Part shown: positions 8,316 to 19,265 of the stretch, one piece after another | Layout: the number at the start of each line of letters is the position of its first letter | Numbering within the stretch: the stretch's first letter is position 1 | Notes under the pieces: model-generated | The model's input: the letters and a program-made list of their open reading frames with translations, nothing else | Database searches by the model: none | Told to the model about the DNA's origin: nothing | Translations under genes and position numbers: made by a program | NCBI GenBank assembly: GCA_026196875.1 | Contig: JAPHTP010000026.1 | Span: forward strand, 1 to 35,123 | Reading direction: 5' to 3' | DNA length: 35,123 nt | Origin: Kangiellaceae bacterium | GTDB lineage: Bacteria; Pseudomonadota; Gammaproteobacteria; Enterobacterales; Kangiellaceae

Positions 8316-11300
8316 TCAGGCTTTACTCGGCAACAAAGACGAAATCGCATCAAGCAAATCAACTTCATTATAAGGTTTACCCATATATTGATTAACACCA
8401 ATTTGTTCTGCTCTTTCTCTGTGTTTTTCTCCAGTTCGAGAGGTAATCATTATAATTGGTAAATCTTTTAGTGCCTCATCATGGCGAATAATGGTTGCTA
8501 ATTCGAATCCATCCATACGCGGCATTTCAATATCTAGCAACATAACATCTGGCTTTTGTTCGCCTAGCACGGTTAACGCGTCTACCCCATCTTTTGCAGT
8601 GATCACATCAAAGTCATGACGCTCAAGCAATCTGGTAGTAACTTTTCTTACCGTGATAGAATCGTCCACCACCATAACCACTGGTGCGGTATCTTCTTCT
8701 TCCTGAATAATCGCAGCAACATCTTGAGTAATTTTTGCATCGATACGACGGATCAAGGCAGGCATATCCAAGATGAGTACTACACGTCCATCCCCCAGTA
8801 TAGTTGCTCCAGACAAACCACTAATGGAACTAAGTTGGCTTCCCAAAGATTTTACAACAATCTCTCTACTTCCTAGCAATTCATCAACTTGCAAAGCAGT
8901 TGGATGGTCCGCGCCATGTAACAATAAGACTGGCAACGGCTGAGTAACACCATGCAGATTAGCTGTTCTACTGTGGTCAAGTAGCTGACCTAAATAGTAC
9001 ATTGAATAATCGATGCCGGCATACTCGAAACTGGTTTCTTCGTTATTGTAGTACTCTTCAAGTTCAAACGGACTGACTCGGACAATACCCTCGATATTAG
9101 CCAGTGGAATGGCAAATACTTCGTCGCCCAATTGCACCATTAACGCATGGTTAACCGAAACGGTGAAAGGTAATTTAACAACGAAAGTAGTGCCTATACC
9201 TTGAGTGGAATCGATTTCAATGACGCCGCCCATTTGTTTAATTTCACTACTCACCACGTCCATACCAACACCACGACCAGAGATTTGAGTCACTTGCTCA
9301 GCGGTACTGAACCCAGCTTCCAGGATCAATTGTTGTAGCTCGTGATCGGTCAACTCTGAGCTTTCAGTAATAAGTCCTTTTTCGATCGCTTTCTGCCGAA
9401 TAGCAACAAGATTTAGGCCACGACCATCATCCTGAATTCTGATAAATACTTCACTACCTTCACGGAAAAGAGAAATTTTAACACTGCCGGTTTCAGGCTT
9501 CTGATTAGCACGACGCTCTTCAGGTGGCTCTATTCCATGGTCCATTGCATTACGCAACATGTGCTCAAGCGGCGCTATCATTCGCTCAAGAACAGTACGG
9601 TCCATCTCACCTTCAGCGCTAATAGAAAGTTCAATGGTTTTACCCAGCTCCGTGCTGATTTGACGAACCATTCTACGCAGCCTAGGTACCAAACTTTCAA
9701 AAGGCGTCATGCGAGTGCGCATTAAACTCTCTTGCATCTCAGTATTAACTCGACCTTGCTGAAGCAAAAGAGTTTCCGAGTCAGAAGTCAGCGTATCCAG
9801 GGTCTCCTTTAAACTCATCAAGTCGACCGCACTTTCGCCGAGACCCCGAGTTAATTCTTGTTGGCGAGTATAACGGTCCATCTCAAGTGGATCGAAATCT
9901 TCATATTCGCTACCTCCAGAGATCTCTCGACGATACACGATTTGTGCTTCTGTCTCGATATCTAGATTCCGTAACTGATCACGTAAACGTTCAATAGTGG
10001 AACTCATTTCCTCCAGGTTATATTTGAGTACCGACATTTGTTGCTCAAGTCGCGAACGGAAGATACTTGTTTCACCAGCGAGATTTACTAATCCTTCTAA
10101 TTGATCGGCAGGTACTCGGACAACTTCTGCAGTTTGCGCAGGTTTTGCTTTAGCCTCAACTTGCTCTTGTTTTTTCTTTTCAAACGAAACAACTTCTGCT
10201 ACCGGCTTAACTTCTTCGGCTTTCTCCTGATCCATTTCAATTGCTTTTTGCACCGAAGGCGCTTCGGCAGGCGCTTCATCTTTAGCAATAACCTCTTTGC
10301 CTTCAATTAATGCTAAAAGCGATTGCATGTATGCTTCAGGTACAGTCATTTGACGGTGTTCACTTACTTCTTTAACTAAGCTTGCGATTACGTCATATCC
10401 TTGCAATAGGAAGTCAACGTCAGACTGTTTGGGCGTTAACTGCCCGCTATTTACTCTCTCGAAATAAGTCTCCATCTCATGGGTTAAATCCCCTAAGACA
10501 ACTAAGTCAGAAAGTCTTGCGCCACCTTTAAATGTGTGGAGAGTCCGTTGCAACATATCAATTGCATTCTTATTCTCAAGTGATTCTAACCACTCGTGTA
10601 ATGCCTCGTCCAAGGCTACCAGTAATTCTTCTGCCTCTTCCAAGTAAATTTCAAGAACTTCTTCGCCGTCTTCATCCAGTTCAACTTTGTGCAGATTGCC
10701 AGTGACAACAACAGGCGCAGAAGGCGCTATAGTATTCTCGACAAAAACAGTTTCAGAAACTGGAGTTTCAACTTTCTCGAATTCTACTTCTTCAACTTCA
10801 GATATTGCGGGAGTTTCTTCAATTTCTTCTGGCTCAAACTCTTCCGTTTTTACTGCTTCAATCTCGGCAACTTCCTGTTCAGCATCCTCAGTTTTTACCT
10901 CAATTTCTTCAGCTACCGATGGCTCAGCAGGTTCCTCAATTACCTCTTCAAAAGATTCGACATCCAGAGTCTCGGTCTCAGCTTCTTGTACCTCTTCAGC
11001 TGCTATCTCAGTTTCTATTGTCTCAGTTTCAGCAGTCTCAGTAACGTCTAGAGCTTCTAAGCTTATCTCTTGCTCATCTTCAGCAACGGCATCGTATGTT
11101 TCATCAACTTCGCTTTCTTCGACACCACTAATCTCTATACCAGGAGCTTCTAACTCTGGCTCTTCTTCCACATCTAATAGAGGAATTTCTTCCTCAACTG
11201 TTTCAGACACAAAGTCTTCGTCAGCGTCTACCGGCAAAGATTCAATTTCTTCTGCAGGTTCAATGGTAAGCTCAGGCTCGTCTTGTGATTCAACCTCGAG

Positions 11301-14300
11301 CGTTAATGAATCTTCAATTGGCAGTTCTGGAATTTCTTCTTCAACAGATTCAAGGATAAACTCTTCAGCTTCTTGTTGTGGCGTTTCATCTAGAGGCTCT
11401 ACTTCCTCAATGGATTCAATCGCATCAAGTTCTAGCTCGGAAGCCTCTGAATCTTCTGTCTCAAACGCAGGAGCTTCTAATTCAGAAATAATTACTTCGG
11501 GAGTTTCAATTTCAAGCGCTTCTTGCTCAACAGTTTCCAATTCTGATAGTTCTAATTCTGTCGACTCCAATTCGGTCGACTCTAGGTCGGCAACTTCGGC
11601 TTCGGCGCTTTCTTCCACAGCAGGAATATCTAATGGCACATCAGTAACAACAACTTCTTCGATGCTAGGCTCAACCTCTGCGGGTTTACCTGCCAGATGA
11701 TTACGAATAATCTCGACATCGCGAGTTGCATCCGCAGGCCATCTTAGCGTTTTTAACTCCGCAATCATTGCTTCCAATTTATCGGTAGTTGCATCAATGA
11801 TTTCACAATCTTTACCTGACTGCTCGCGACCAAAATCGATTACCGTGTTGAACATATCTTCCGCAGCATAACCCAGATCTCCAACAGCCATAGCACCGGC
11901 CATACGAGAGCTACCTTTAAGCGTATGATAGATCCGGCGTAATTCTGCATTGAGCTCTTTGCTATTAAGATTTTCTTTCCAGCGAGGGATCAATTCGCGC
12001 GCAGTTTCAATTAGCTCTTCGCCCTCTTCAACGAATAACTCAACCAACTCAACATCCATATCTTCTGGTGGAGAATCGCTGGTCGGTCCGGCGATCCACT
12101 GATCGATTTTTTGCAATAAGTCTTCCGGCGAAGCGAGGTCTTCTTCCGATGCGATTTTATTGAGCATTGCGTTAAGGCTTTCTACCGCTTCAATTAAAAC
12201 CAAGGTAAAGCTCGCTTCCAATGAGTCTCGATTGGTAGCGAAAGTGGCTAACTTCTCTGACGCCGCAGCCAACTTTTCCAGCTCCGGAATCGCCAACATT
12301 TCCGCGCCACGGCGGAATGTGTGAAGTTCTACTCTAATAGCTTCACAGGTCTCGCTATCAGAAAGATCTCGCTCAAGCTTCTCATTTAACTTGGTAACTT
12401 CATGCAGGATATCCAAACCTTCAGTTAAGAAGATAGAAACAAATTGCTGGTCGCGTTGCGCAGTTGTCGCTTCTCCAGAAGCCCCTGTGGATGCTTTAAG
12501 TGAAGCAACTTGATTTTGAATTTCGTTTAAACCTTCAACGTCAAGCGGTTGACTAGCTTTGAGTTTTTCTAAAGTTTCATTTAATACTTGATGAGTAGAT
12601 TTCAGTAACGCGACAATGTTTTGGTCAAATCTTTGATTACTGCCTTTAGATAGACGTGCAAATTTTTCCCATGGCCCAGTGAGCGACGCGATCACATCTA
12701 CACCCGCCATATGTGCACTACCTTTGAGGGTATGCAATGCTCTGATCAATTCGTCCGTAACTGCCACACTACCTTCTGCGGGAGCATCGTTTAAGTAACC
12801 TGCAATGGCTTGTAAATGAGTTTCCGCCTCGGTAGAAAAGATCTCCAATAAAACAGGGTCAATCGCTTCACCGGTAGTTGAAACTTCTTCGATAGATTCC
12901 TCTGCCTCAGCAGGCTCTACAATAGCTTCGGAAACGAAACTAAATTCACTAAGCGGTTTACCGGAAGCAATATGCTCCGCCTTGGCTGCAAGTTGTTCAT
13001 AGTCACAATCGGCTGTTCTCTGCTCGGCAAAAGCCTTCACCAATTTAGGCAACATGGCGTGAATTTCATTTAATACACTGATGACCGGCACTTCAGCAGG
13101 AATAGACTCTTCGATTACTTTGTTGAGCATATTTTCAACCGCCCAACTAACTTCACCAATTACTTTTGCGCCAACTAACCTTCCGCTTCCTTTTAACGTA
13201 TGAAATGACCTTCTTAAAGTATTAAGAGCCTCTTCATCTTGAAGGTTATTTATCCAACGCGGCAACATTTCGTCTATTGTTTGGTTTTCTTCTTCAGCTT
13301 CTTCGAGGAATATCTCTAACACTTCTTCGTCAATTAAAGTTTCATCAACTTCTTTTTCTGCCGACGAAATAAGTGGGATAACTTCTGCTTTTTCTTTAAC
13401 AACAGGCTGCTCTGATATAGGTTCACTTTGAACGCCTTCTACTAGCGTTTCAGTAGACTCGACTTCAGCAATAGGCGCGACTGTAGCTTCAATAACTTCA
13501 GCAACTTGAGGTTCTTGTGCCAAAATATCATCAAGTTTACTAATACTATTTTGCGCCCCTTTTAATATTGAATTGACGCCTCGGTGCTTTCCTTCCTCAG
13601 AAGCTTCTAAGTAGTACTCAACACTAGTAATCACGTCTGCCAGTGCGTCAAGGTAGAGTTCATCAGGTTGAACTTGAGCGTTGATAATTCTCTCGTCAAT
13701 AAATCGTTTGGTCGTTTCAAGGAATTCAGCAGCTTGATTAAAACCTACAATTTTAACGGCCCCTAAAACTTCTTCTAGTAGCCCTGGTACATCAGATAAT
13801 GCGTTTCGCTCAAATCCCGACGCGATATAGTTAATCATTTGATCTTTAGCAGACTGCATACTCTTACGCGCCACTTTGATCAAGGTTTGCGTTGCTTCAT
13901 CAACTTGCGACTCTTTGGCTTGAGTTTGGCTTCTCTCTGTTGACTCTTCTTCAGTAGCAGCTTGCTCACCAACTTCAAGATTTACATTTTTCAAGTTAGC
14001 TTCTACAAACAACAATGCACCAGCTACATCCATCACTAATGCATCATCCGGTACTTTGTCCAAGTCGATTAATTTTTGGATAGCTTTAATTTGTTGCTTG
14101 ATTACATCGCGTGGAATGGCAAGTTCGAGCAAAGTAAGCGTGTCTGCAATTCGAGTGAGCGACTGCACTAAATTTTGCAGTTGAGCAGAATCTTTACTAG
14201 CTGCTCGCACAAATAAATCGAGCTGATCTTTAACCAGCGCGAGCTCTTCATTTATAGCCCCAACAACATTGGTAACTGCGCTTGAATCAGGTCGCGCCAG

Positions 14301-15227
14301 TTTTCTTTGACTCTTCTGAATTTTTTCGCTATCGGATAATGAATCTTCGAGGTTAAATTCTTTCTTAAGCGAAACGACACGTTCATTTTTAGATTTAGAG
14401 CGTGCAACAAAATATAGCAATTGCGATAGCAAAGATTCTGGAATTTCATCTTCCAGCGCTTGCGAACCGCTATCAGATAAGCGCCTAATTTGCTTATCGA
14501 TTTGGGTGAATAACTGATGAACTTCTTTTTTCTTATACAACCCACCCTCAGTGGTTGAAAAAAGGAAACCATCGGCAACCCACCACAATCTCGCCACCGG
14601 GTGGCCTTCGGTCAGCGCTTCCAGTCTTAATAGTACTTTATGTATTCTTGAAAGAGACTCTTTGATATTCTCGCCACGAATAATACCAGCCAGTCCTTTT
14701 TGGTAATGCGCACGGAGCTTTTTGGCATTATCTTGGAGTGCGGAAGTTTTATCTTTTTCCGAAACCGTTTCTAGAGCTTTAGGTGGTAATACACCACGAG
14801 TATCCGCACTAAACAATTCGCGTTCAGATATGGGCGCTCGATTACTGGCAGCCCTCAATTCGTTGATGAGCGGAAGTAATATGACAGGAATATCTTTTTG
14901 CCCTTCTTCAACTCTTTCTAAATACCCGGGCATTTGCAATAGAGCGCGCATCAATACTTCGAACGCATCTTCAACAGCATATTGGCTGTCATTAGCCATT
15001 TTCTCGGCTAGGCCTTCCATTTCTGCCGCTAGTTTCGCCGCGCCGGCAAACTCAAGCATTTGTAATGTACCTTGCACTTGATGCAGGCAGTTTATACAAA
15101 ATTGAATTTGAGTTTGATCCTGGCTATCTTCAGCGAAATTTTCTAAGCCCTGGCGCGCTTGTTCCAGCGTATTATTGATTTCTTTTCTGACCCAGCTCAG
15201 TGCCAACTGGTCGTAGTTGTCAGTCAT
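8316..15227 (-). CDS. chpA: ChpA, multi-Hpt hybrid chemotaxis histidine kinase of the Pil-Chp system
   Basis: The product is about 2303 residues. I chose ATG 15225-15227 over GTG 15231-15233 because GGAG lies five bases before the ATG, and MTDNYDQLALSWV aligns with known ChpA starts. Domains in order: a FimL-like N-terminus; Hpt domains with phosphorylatable histidines at about 676 (HTLKGSGR), 832 (HTLKGSAH), 1101 (HTLKGSSR) and 1564 (HTFKGGAR), plus a degenerate HTFRRG at 969; an acidic Glu-rich linker about 1175-1510; the CheA dimerisation and ATPase core about 1703-2022 with N-box HMLRNAMDHG, DDGRGL and GRGVGMD; a CheW domain; and a C-terminal receiver from about 2181 with phospho-acceptor Asp2232. 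It autophosphorylates in response to PilJ and passes phosphate to PilG and PilH. It has fewer recognisable Hpt sites than the P. aeruginosa protein. Confidence 0.93.
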   Translation of the reverse strand: MTDNYDQLALSWVRKEINNTLEQARQGLENFAEDSQDQTQIQFCINCLHQVQGTLQMLEFAGAAKLAAEMEGLAEKMANDSQYAVEDAFEVLMRALLQMPGYLERVEEGQKDIPVILLPLINELRAASNRAPISERELFSADTRGVLPPKALETVSEKDKTSALQDNAKKLRAHYQKGLAGIIRGENIKESLSRIHKVLLRLEALTEGHPVARLWWVADGFLFSTTEGGLYKKKEVHQLFTQIDKQIRRLSDSGSQALEDEIPESLLSQLLYFVARSKSKNERVVSLKKEFNLEDSLSDSEKIQKSQRKLARPDSSAVTNVVGAINEELALVKDQLDLFVRAASKDSAQLQNLVQSLTRIADTLTLLELAIPRDVIKQQIKAIQKLIDLDKVPDDALVMDVAGALLFVEANLKNVNLEVGEQAATEEESTERSQTQAKESQVDEATQTLIKVARKSMQSAKDQMINYIASGFERNALSDVPGLLEEVLGAVKIVGFNQAAEFLETTKRFIDERIINAQVQPDELYLDALADVITSVEYYLEASEEGKHRGVNSILKGAQNSISKLDDILAQEPQVAEVIEATVAPIAEVESTETLVEGVQSEPISEQPVVKEKAEVIPLISSAEKEVDETLIDEEVLEIFLEEAEEENQTIDEMLPRWINNLQDEEALNTLRRSFHTLKGSGRLVGAKVIGEVSWAVENMLNKVIEESIPAEVPVISVLNEIHAMLPKLVKAFAEQRTADCDYEQLAAKAEHIASGKPLSEFSFVSEAIVEPAEAEESIEEVSTTGEAIDPVLLEIFSTEAETHLQAIAGYLNDAPAEGSVAVTDELIRALHTLKGSAHMAGVDVIASLTGPWEKFARLSKGSNQRFDQNIVALLKSTHQVLNETLEKLKASQPLDVEGLNEIQNQVASLKASTGASGEATTAQRDQQFVSIFLTEGLDILHEVTKLNEKLERDLSDSETCEAIRVELHTFRRGAEMLAIPELEKLAAASEKLATFATNRDSLEASFTLVLIEAVESLNAMLNKIASEEDLASPEDLLQKIDQWIAGPTSDSPPEDMDVELVELFVEEGEELIETARELIPRWKENLNSKELNAELRRIYHTLKGSSRMAGAMAVGDLGYAAEDMFNTVIDFGREQSGKDCEIIDATTDKLEAMIAELKTLRWPADATRDVEIIRNHLAGKPAEVEPSIEEVVVTDVPLDIPAVEESAEAEVADLESTELESTELELSELETVEQEALEIETPEVIISELEAPAFETEDSEASELELDAIESIEEVEPLDETPQQEAEEFILESVEEEIPELPIEDSLTLEVESQDEPELTIEPAEEIESLPVDADEDFVSETVEEEIPLLDVEEEPELEAPGIEISGVEESEVDETYDAVAEDEQEISLEALDVTETAETETIETEIAAEEVQEAETETLDVESFEEVIEEPAEPSVAEEIEVKTEDAEQEVAEIEAVKTEEFEPEEIEETPAISEVEEVEFEKVETPVSETVFVENTIAPSAPVVVTGNLHKVELDEDGEEVLEIYLEEAEELLVALDEALHEWLESLENKNAIDMLQRTLHTFKGGARLSDLVVLGDLTHEMETYFERVNSGQLTPKQSDVDFLLQGYDVIASLVKEVSEHRQMTVPEAYMQSLLALIEGKEVIAKDEAPAEAPSVQKAIEMDQEKAEEVKPVAEVVSFEKKKQEQVEAKAKPAQTAEVVRVPADQLEGLVNLAGETSIFRSRLEQQMSVLKYNLEEMSSTIERLRDQLRNLDIETEAQIVYRREISGGSEYEDFDPLEMDRYTRQQELTRGLGESAVDLMSLKETLDTLTSDSETLLLQQGRVNTEMQESLMRTRMTPFESLVPRLRRMVRQISTELGKTIELSISAEGEMDRTVLERMIAPLEHMLRNAMDHGIEPPEERRANQKPETGSVKISLFREGSEVFIRIQDDGRGLNLVAIRQKAIEKGLITESSELTDHELQQLILEAGFSTAEQVTQISGRGVGMDVVSSEIKQMGGVIEIDSTQGIGTTFVVKLPFTVSVNHALMVQLGDEVFAIPLANIEGIVRVSPFELEEYYNNEETSFEYAGIDYSMYYLGQLLDHSRTANLHGVTQPLPVLLLHGADHPTALQVDELLGSREIVVKSLGSQLSSISGLSGATILGDGRVVLILDMPALIRRIDAKITQDVAAIIQEEEDTAPVVMVVDDSITVRKVTTRLLERHDFDVITAKDGVDALTVLGEQKPDVMLLDIEMPRMDGFELATIIRHDEALKDLPIIMITSRTGEKHRERAEQIGVNQYMGKPYNEVDLLDAISSLLPSKA

Positions 15228-15246
15228 GACCACTCCGTCGTTGTTG

Positions 15247-16128
15247 TTAATTCACATCGTCTTTCTTTAAAAAAGCAAGGCAATGTTTGTTATCTACTCG
15301 CGTTAATTCTTCGCTTTCTACGTGGGTTATCTCTCCATGCCCCAATACTAATAAGCCTCCTGGCTTGAGTCGCTTCGTTAGCTGATCTATAACTTGACGC
15401 TTGCGTTCTTGTCGAAAATAAATCAGTACATTTTGACAATAAATAACGTCAAACTTTTGAGTATTCTTTTTTCCCAATTCCAAAACATTACTTTGGATAA
15501 AACAAGTTCTCTGACGAACTTGTTGCTTTATCTGATAGTACTCATCTTGCAGTCGATTAAAATAAAAATTTTTAGTCGACTGCGGCACAAAATCTAATTG
15601 CCTGGCAGCATAAATACCTTCCCTAGCAACAGCTAAGGATGGATAACTAATATCCACCGCCGTAACCCCGTAATATATTTCCCTATCGCAAGATTCCTTT
15701 AACCCCATATTGACCTTGTCTAGCTCAATTGCCAGGGTATAAGCCTCTTCACCAGTAGAGCAACCAACACTCCATACCTGAATGTGCTGTGGTTTATTCG
15801 GCTCGTTTTGGAATCCGTTCAGTGCCTTATTTCGACAATAGCTTGATACGACTTTAAGTGACGGAATATCTCTGTAATAACACGTTTCATGGACGGTTAA
15901 AGAGTCAACTAAAGTCGCCCAATCCAAAACAGAAATTGCACCAGCATCAAGTTTTGAATACAGCTCAGAATAATTACTGAGTCCTTTTTCTTTAAGATGC
16001 CTGGAAAGCGCGGCAATTAAAAATACCTTACGGCTTTCCGGCAACCATAATCCGGTCCTTTTCTCCAAAAGAGTTTGCCAAAGGGCAAACTCTTCGGATT
16101 CCATTTCTGGAATTTTGTAAGTAGCCAT
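15247..16128 (-). CDS. pilK: CheR-type chemoreceptor methyltransferase PilK
   Basis: This 293-residue protein has the two-part CheR fold: a helical N-terminal domain (1-85) and a SAM-dependent methyltransferase domain. Motif I is VWSVGCSTGEEAY at 118-130. VHETCYYRD at 79-87 corresponds to the CheR NETxFFR motif, and FDVIYCQNVLIYF matches the CheR FDxIxCRNVLIYF motif. It is expected to methylate glutamates of PilJ, the counterpart of ChpB. It sits between pilJ and chpA, its normal place in Pil-Chp operons. The Shine-Dalgarno sequence is weak: AGG directly abuts the ATG. Confidence 0.9.
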   Translation of the reverse strand: MATYKIPEMESEEFALWQTLLEKRTGLWLPESRKVFLIAALSRHLKEKGLSNYSELYSKLDAGAISVLDWATLVDSLTVHETCYYRDIPSLKVVSSYCRNKALNGFQNEPNKPQHIQVWSVGCSTGEEAYTLAIELDKVNMGLKESCDREIYYGVTAVDISYPSLAVAREGIYAARQLDFVPQSTKNFYFNRLQDEYYQIKQQVRQRTCFIQSNVLELGKKNTQKFDVIYCQNVLIYFRQERKRQVIDQLTKRLKPGGLLVLGHGEITHVESEELTRVDNKHCLAFLKKDDVN

Positions 16129-16154
16129 CCTAAATCTTACTTACTCTTAATTAA

Positions 16155-18227
16155 TTAAGCTTCTTCAGGTAATTTGAAACCTGCGATGGAGTTATTCAAC
16201 TCATCTGCTAGTTCAGCCAATTTACCGATAGAACTTGCAGTGTTTTGAGTACCTTCAGAAGTTTGGTTTGTGATTTCCTGGATTACGTTCATCGTATTTG
16301 ATACGTGACCCGCGGACGCTGCTTGTTGACGAGCTGCATTGGATATATTCTGGATCAAGTCCGCCAAACTTTTCGATACGCGTTCGATTTCTTCCAGGGC
16401 AACACCCGCGTCTTGCGCCAGGCGAGCTCCATGTACCACCTCTGCAGTTGACGCTTCCATCGAAATTACCGCTTCATTTGTATCGGTTTGGATGGTTTTT
16501 ACCAGTGCCTCAATCTGCTTCGTTGCGTTACCAGAACGTTCCGCCAGTCGTTGTACCTCATCCGCAACAACCGCGAAACCACGACCGGCTTCCCCTGCCA
16601 TCGATGCCTGGATTGCAGCGTTAAGTGCCAGAATGTTCGTTTGGTCAGATATGTCGTTGATCAGAGATACGATATCCCCGATTTCCTGGGATGATTCACC
16701 CAGTCGCTTAATACGTTTTGATGTTTCCTGAATTTGCTCACGAATCGTGTCCATCCCGGAGATTGTATTCCGTACAACCTCACCACCTTTCTTCGCGATA
16801 TCTACCGATTTTTCCGCAACCGTTGACGATTCAGATGCGTTTGCAGATACCTGTTCAATGGAAACCGCCATTTCGTTGATCGCCGCCGAAGCTCCGGTAA
16901 TTTCTTGTGCTTGGTTACGCGATGCCTGGGCTAATTCCATCGAGATGTTTTGGGTTGCGTCGGTCGCGTTGGCTAGCTTGGCAACCGACTCTTTGATGGT
17001 CGATACCAGACTTCTCAATTGGTCGATGGTGAAGTTCATCGCATCCGCGATTGCTCCCGTGAAATCCTCGGTTACGGTTGCATTGGTGGTCAAATCACCA
17101 TCTGCCAGTCCTTCCATCTCATCCAGTAGTCGGATGATAGCTTGCTGGTTTCTTTCGTTTTGTAATTTCTCATTGTCTGCCGTTACACGAGCTTTTTCGG
17201 TACGATGTTTATCATCTTTACGCTGACGACCATAAAGTAAAATCAGGAATAAGATTACAAGCCCACCAGCAACGGCAGACCAAATTTCATGGCCTGGACG
17301 CTTAAAGTCATCACCTGCAGTTTCATAAGCAGTTTGCAGTTGCTCAGTTAACGCCAGCATATCACTCGCTTGAGTAAAGATTTCGTCAGACGCTTGGTGA
17401 ACACGGAATAATTCTTCGGTAGAGCGGATTACGTATTCTACGTTCTCTTTAACCAGCGCATATTGATTAGCTATTTCTTCGAGTTGCTGTCTTGCTTCTG
17501 CGTTAGTTACTCGAGTGATACCAAGCATTGGGTCACCCTCAAGCATCCCTGTTAGAACTTCACCAAAAACATCCACGTCATGACCAAAGTTTTCTGCCGC
17601 TGCTGCTGCATCTTCACCACCAGTCAGAACTTTCTGGAATGAGCGCAATATCCTTTCTGCATAGTGGGATTGGCGAGTCGCGAACATAACCTGCTCCGAC
17701 TTACCCGTAGAATTAGGCGAATCGAGCAAAATGTCCTGAACGTTTTGATACAAGAACTGCATTTGCGGGATGCTAGCCGACAACTCATCTGAAATATCAT
17801 GTAAACCGATTACCGTTTCCTGACCGTTCGATACGATGCCAGCGTTTTGGTTCAACAATTGCCACAGATCTTTTACCCTTTGAACCTGATTGGCTCGAAT
17901 AAACTCCGGCGACGCGGGCAGTCCTTTCGAATCATCCCCTCTTTCAAGGTGATTGAACTGAGCTTGGAATTCTTTAGTCGAAGCGGTTAGCTGTTGAAAT
18001 GCCTCTCGTGTTCCCTGCGATGCCTCAGAGGCATTTTTCGCCACCTGCTGCGAAAGTACACGTAAGTTACCCGCTTTAGTTAACCTTGACTGGTTAAAGC
18101 CACTTTCTCTTAATCCCCACCAAAGGTTTAGACCCCCGGCGAGAATAAAGATAAATAGCAACCAGATAAAGGTACCAGTATTCGACCCCGTATCTATCTG
18201 ACTTTTTTTATCGTCTGCTGCGCTCAT
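16155..18227 (-). CDS. pilJ: PilJ methyl-accepting chemoreceptor of the twitching-motility pathway
   Basis: The 690-residue protein has transmembrane helices at about 19-38 and 317-333 enclosing a periplasmic helical PilJ-type sensor with two similar halves (each contains an R-x-x-x-x-x-x-Q-rich helix: LRVLSQQ and [11 protein letters not shown]). A HAMP-like segment follows, then a long MCP signalling coiled coil whose tip reads [19 protein letters not shown] and continues [15 protein letters not shown]. The tip is where CheW-type PilI and ChpA bind. In Pseudomonas PilJ senses pilus or pilin state during surface contact. The ATG is preceded by AGGA at eight bases. The high-scoring plus-strand frames inside it are antisense artefacts. 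Confidence 0.95.
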   Translation of the reverse strand: MSAADDKKSQIDTGSNTGTFIWLLFIFILAGGLNLWWGLRESGFNQSRLTKAGNLRVLSQQVAKNASEASQGTREAFQQLTASTKEFQAQFNHLERGDDSKGLPASPEFIRANQVQRVKDLWQLLNQNAGIVSNGQETVIGLHDISDELSASIPQMQFLYQNVQDILLDSPNSTGKSEQVMFATRQSHYAERILRSFQKVLTGGEDAAAAAENFGHDVDVFGEVLTGMLEGDPMLGITRVTNAEARQQLEEIANQYALVKENVEYVIRSTEELFRVHQASDEIFTQASDMLALTEQLQTAYETAGDDFKRPGHEIWSAVAGGLVILFLILLYGRQRKDDKHRTEKARVTADNEKLQNERNQQAIIRLLDEMEGLADGDLTTNATVTEDFTGAIADAMNFTIDQLRSLVSTIKESVAKLANATDATQNISMELAQASRNQAQEITGASAAINEMAVSIEQVSANASESSTVAEKSVDIAKKGGEVVRNTISGMDTIREQIQETSKRIKRLGESSQEIGDIVSLINDISDQTNILALNAAIQASMAGEAGRGFAVVADEVQRLAERSGNATKQIEALVKTIQTDTNEAVISMEASTAEVVHGARLAQDAGVALEEIERVSKSLADLIQNISNAARQQAASAGHVSNTMNVIQEITNQTSEGTQNTASSIGKLAELADELNNSIAGFKLPEEA

Positions 18228-18274
18228 AGTTCAATTCCTGAATGCAAAATTGTTTCAAAAAAGATTGCCCGTCT

Positions 18275-18823
18275 TTATAGTAGTGCAACCTGGCGAAATG
18301 ACGGTGTTTCTGCCAAGGTATTGAGACTGAAAACTGTCCATAGTTTTTCGCCTGCGTAAAAACCACCACTTAAATATGGCTTCATAGCTTCGTCTTCGAC
18401 CGGAATTTCCTTGATCCAGTTTTCATCCTCAAAGTGGTTTAATCCAAGAACTTCATCAACGACGACTCCGCAATGAACTCCTTCATGATTAACCACCAAA
18501 AGACGCTGGCGACGTAGAGCGTGTGGCGCTTTACGTCCTAAAAATCCATGTAGATCCATGATGGGTAATAAAGTACCGCGAATATTGGCCAGCCCCTTAA
18601 CCCAGTTTTTAGCCCCTGGTACTTTGGTATAACGAGGTATCGATATAATTTCAGCCACCTCGCTTAGTTTTACGATGTAATCTTGACCGGAAACGCGAAA
18701 CCCAACTCCAGTCCAAAATCGACTTAAATCTTCTTCACGCGTTGAAACTGAAGCACTTTCAAAACTTCTTTTCTCGATGCCCTGGAGGGTTTCAAATGCC
18801 TGTAAGTCAGCGTTTTCAGTCAT
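18275..18823 (-). CDS. pilI: CheW-type adaptor PilI
   Basis: The product is 182 residues: a short polar N-terminus followed by a CheW domain (about 35-178). Signature pieces are GFRVSGQDYIVKLSEVAEI, VKGLANIRGTLLPIMDLHG and CGVVVDEVLGL. It should bridge PilJ and ChpA. It begins eight bases after pilH ends, in the canonical pilG-pilH-pilI-pilJ order. Confidence 0.93.
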   Translation of the reverse strand: MTENADLQAFETLQGIEKRSFESASVSTREEDLSRFWTGVGFRVSGQDYIVKLSEVAEIISIPRYTKVPGAKNWVKGLANIRGTLLPIMDLHGFLGRKAPHALRRQRLLVVNHEGVHCGVVVDEVLGLNHFEDENWIKEIPVEDEAMKPYLSGGFYAGEKLWTVFSLNTLAETPSFRQVALL

Positions 18824-18831
18824 AAATTATT

Positions 18832-19197
18832 CTAGCGTCCTAAAATTGCTTGGATAGTGTTGATTAAGTTACCTTCTTCAACTGGCTTAGTTAGGTAATC
18901 TTTAGCGCCTTGACGCATGCCCCAAATTTTGTCAGTTTCCTGATCCTTGGTGGTTACAATTACCACTGGTATATGGGCTGTTGCCGGGTCTTTTTTCAGT
19001 TGACGTGTCGCCTGAAAACCGTTGAGGCCAGGCATAACCACATCCATAAGGACTAAATCAGGAAGCTCTTCTTTAGCCACTGACACCCCAGATTCACCGC
19101 TTTCGGCAGTAACAACCTGATAGCCGTTTGATTCCAAAATGGTAGACAAAACGTGAATTTCTGTTGGTGAATCATCTACGATTAAAATTTTAGACAT
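18832..19197 (-). CDS. pilH: Response regulator PilH
   Basis: This is a single-domain CheY-like receiver of 121 residues with acidic pocket Asp8/Asp9, phospho-acceptor Asp52 (LMDVVMPG), Thr82/Thr83 and Lys104 (YLTKP). In Pseudomonas PilH takes phosphate from ChpA and counteracts or tunes PilG, affecting pilus retraction. A purine-rich GGGGGA lies upstream of the ATG. It is the second gene of the operon. Confidence 0.95.
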   Translation of the reverse strand: MSKILIVDDSPTEIHVLSTILESNGYQVVTAESGESGVSVAKEELPDLVLMDVVMPGLNGFQATRQLKKDPATAHIPVVIVTTKDQETDKIWGMRQGAKDYLTKPVEEGNLINTIQAILGR

Positions 19198-19265
19198 TTA
19201 TCTATTTCCCCCGCGTAGCTTTACTCTTCGGAAAGCATACTTGTGAAAGTGAACTCAAGAATTCG

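Noticed and set aside
10687-11700. 337-codon plus-strand Ser/Thr-rich frame inside chpA
   Set aside because: Same explanation: antisense of the acidic linker of ChpA.
15231-15233. GTG start for chpA giving two extra residues
   Set aside because: The ribosome-binding GGAG overlaps that GTG, whereas ATG 15225-15227 is correctly spaced and matches known ChpA N-termini.
16298-17226. Several plus-strand frames of 68-159 codons inside pilJ
   Set aside because: They lie opposite a well-supported chemoreceptor gene and have no recognisable protein features.
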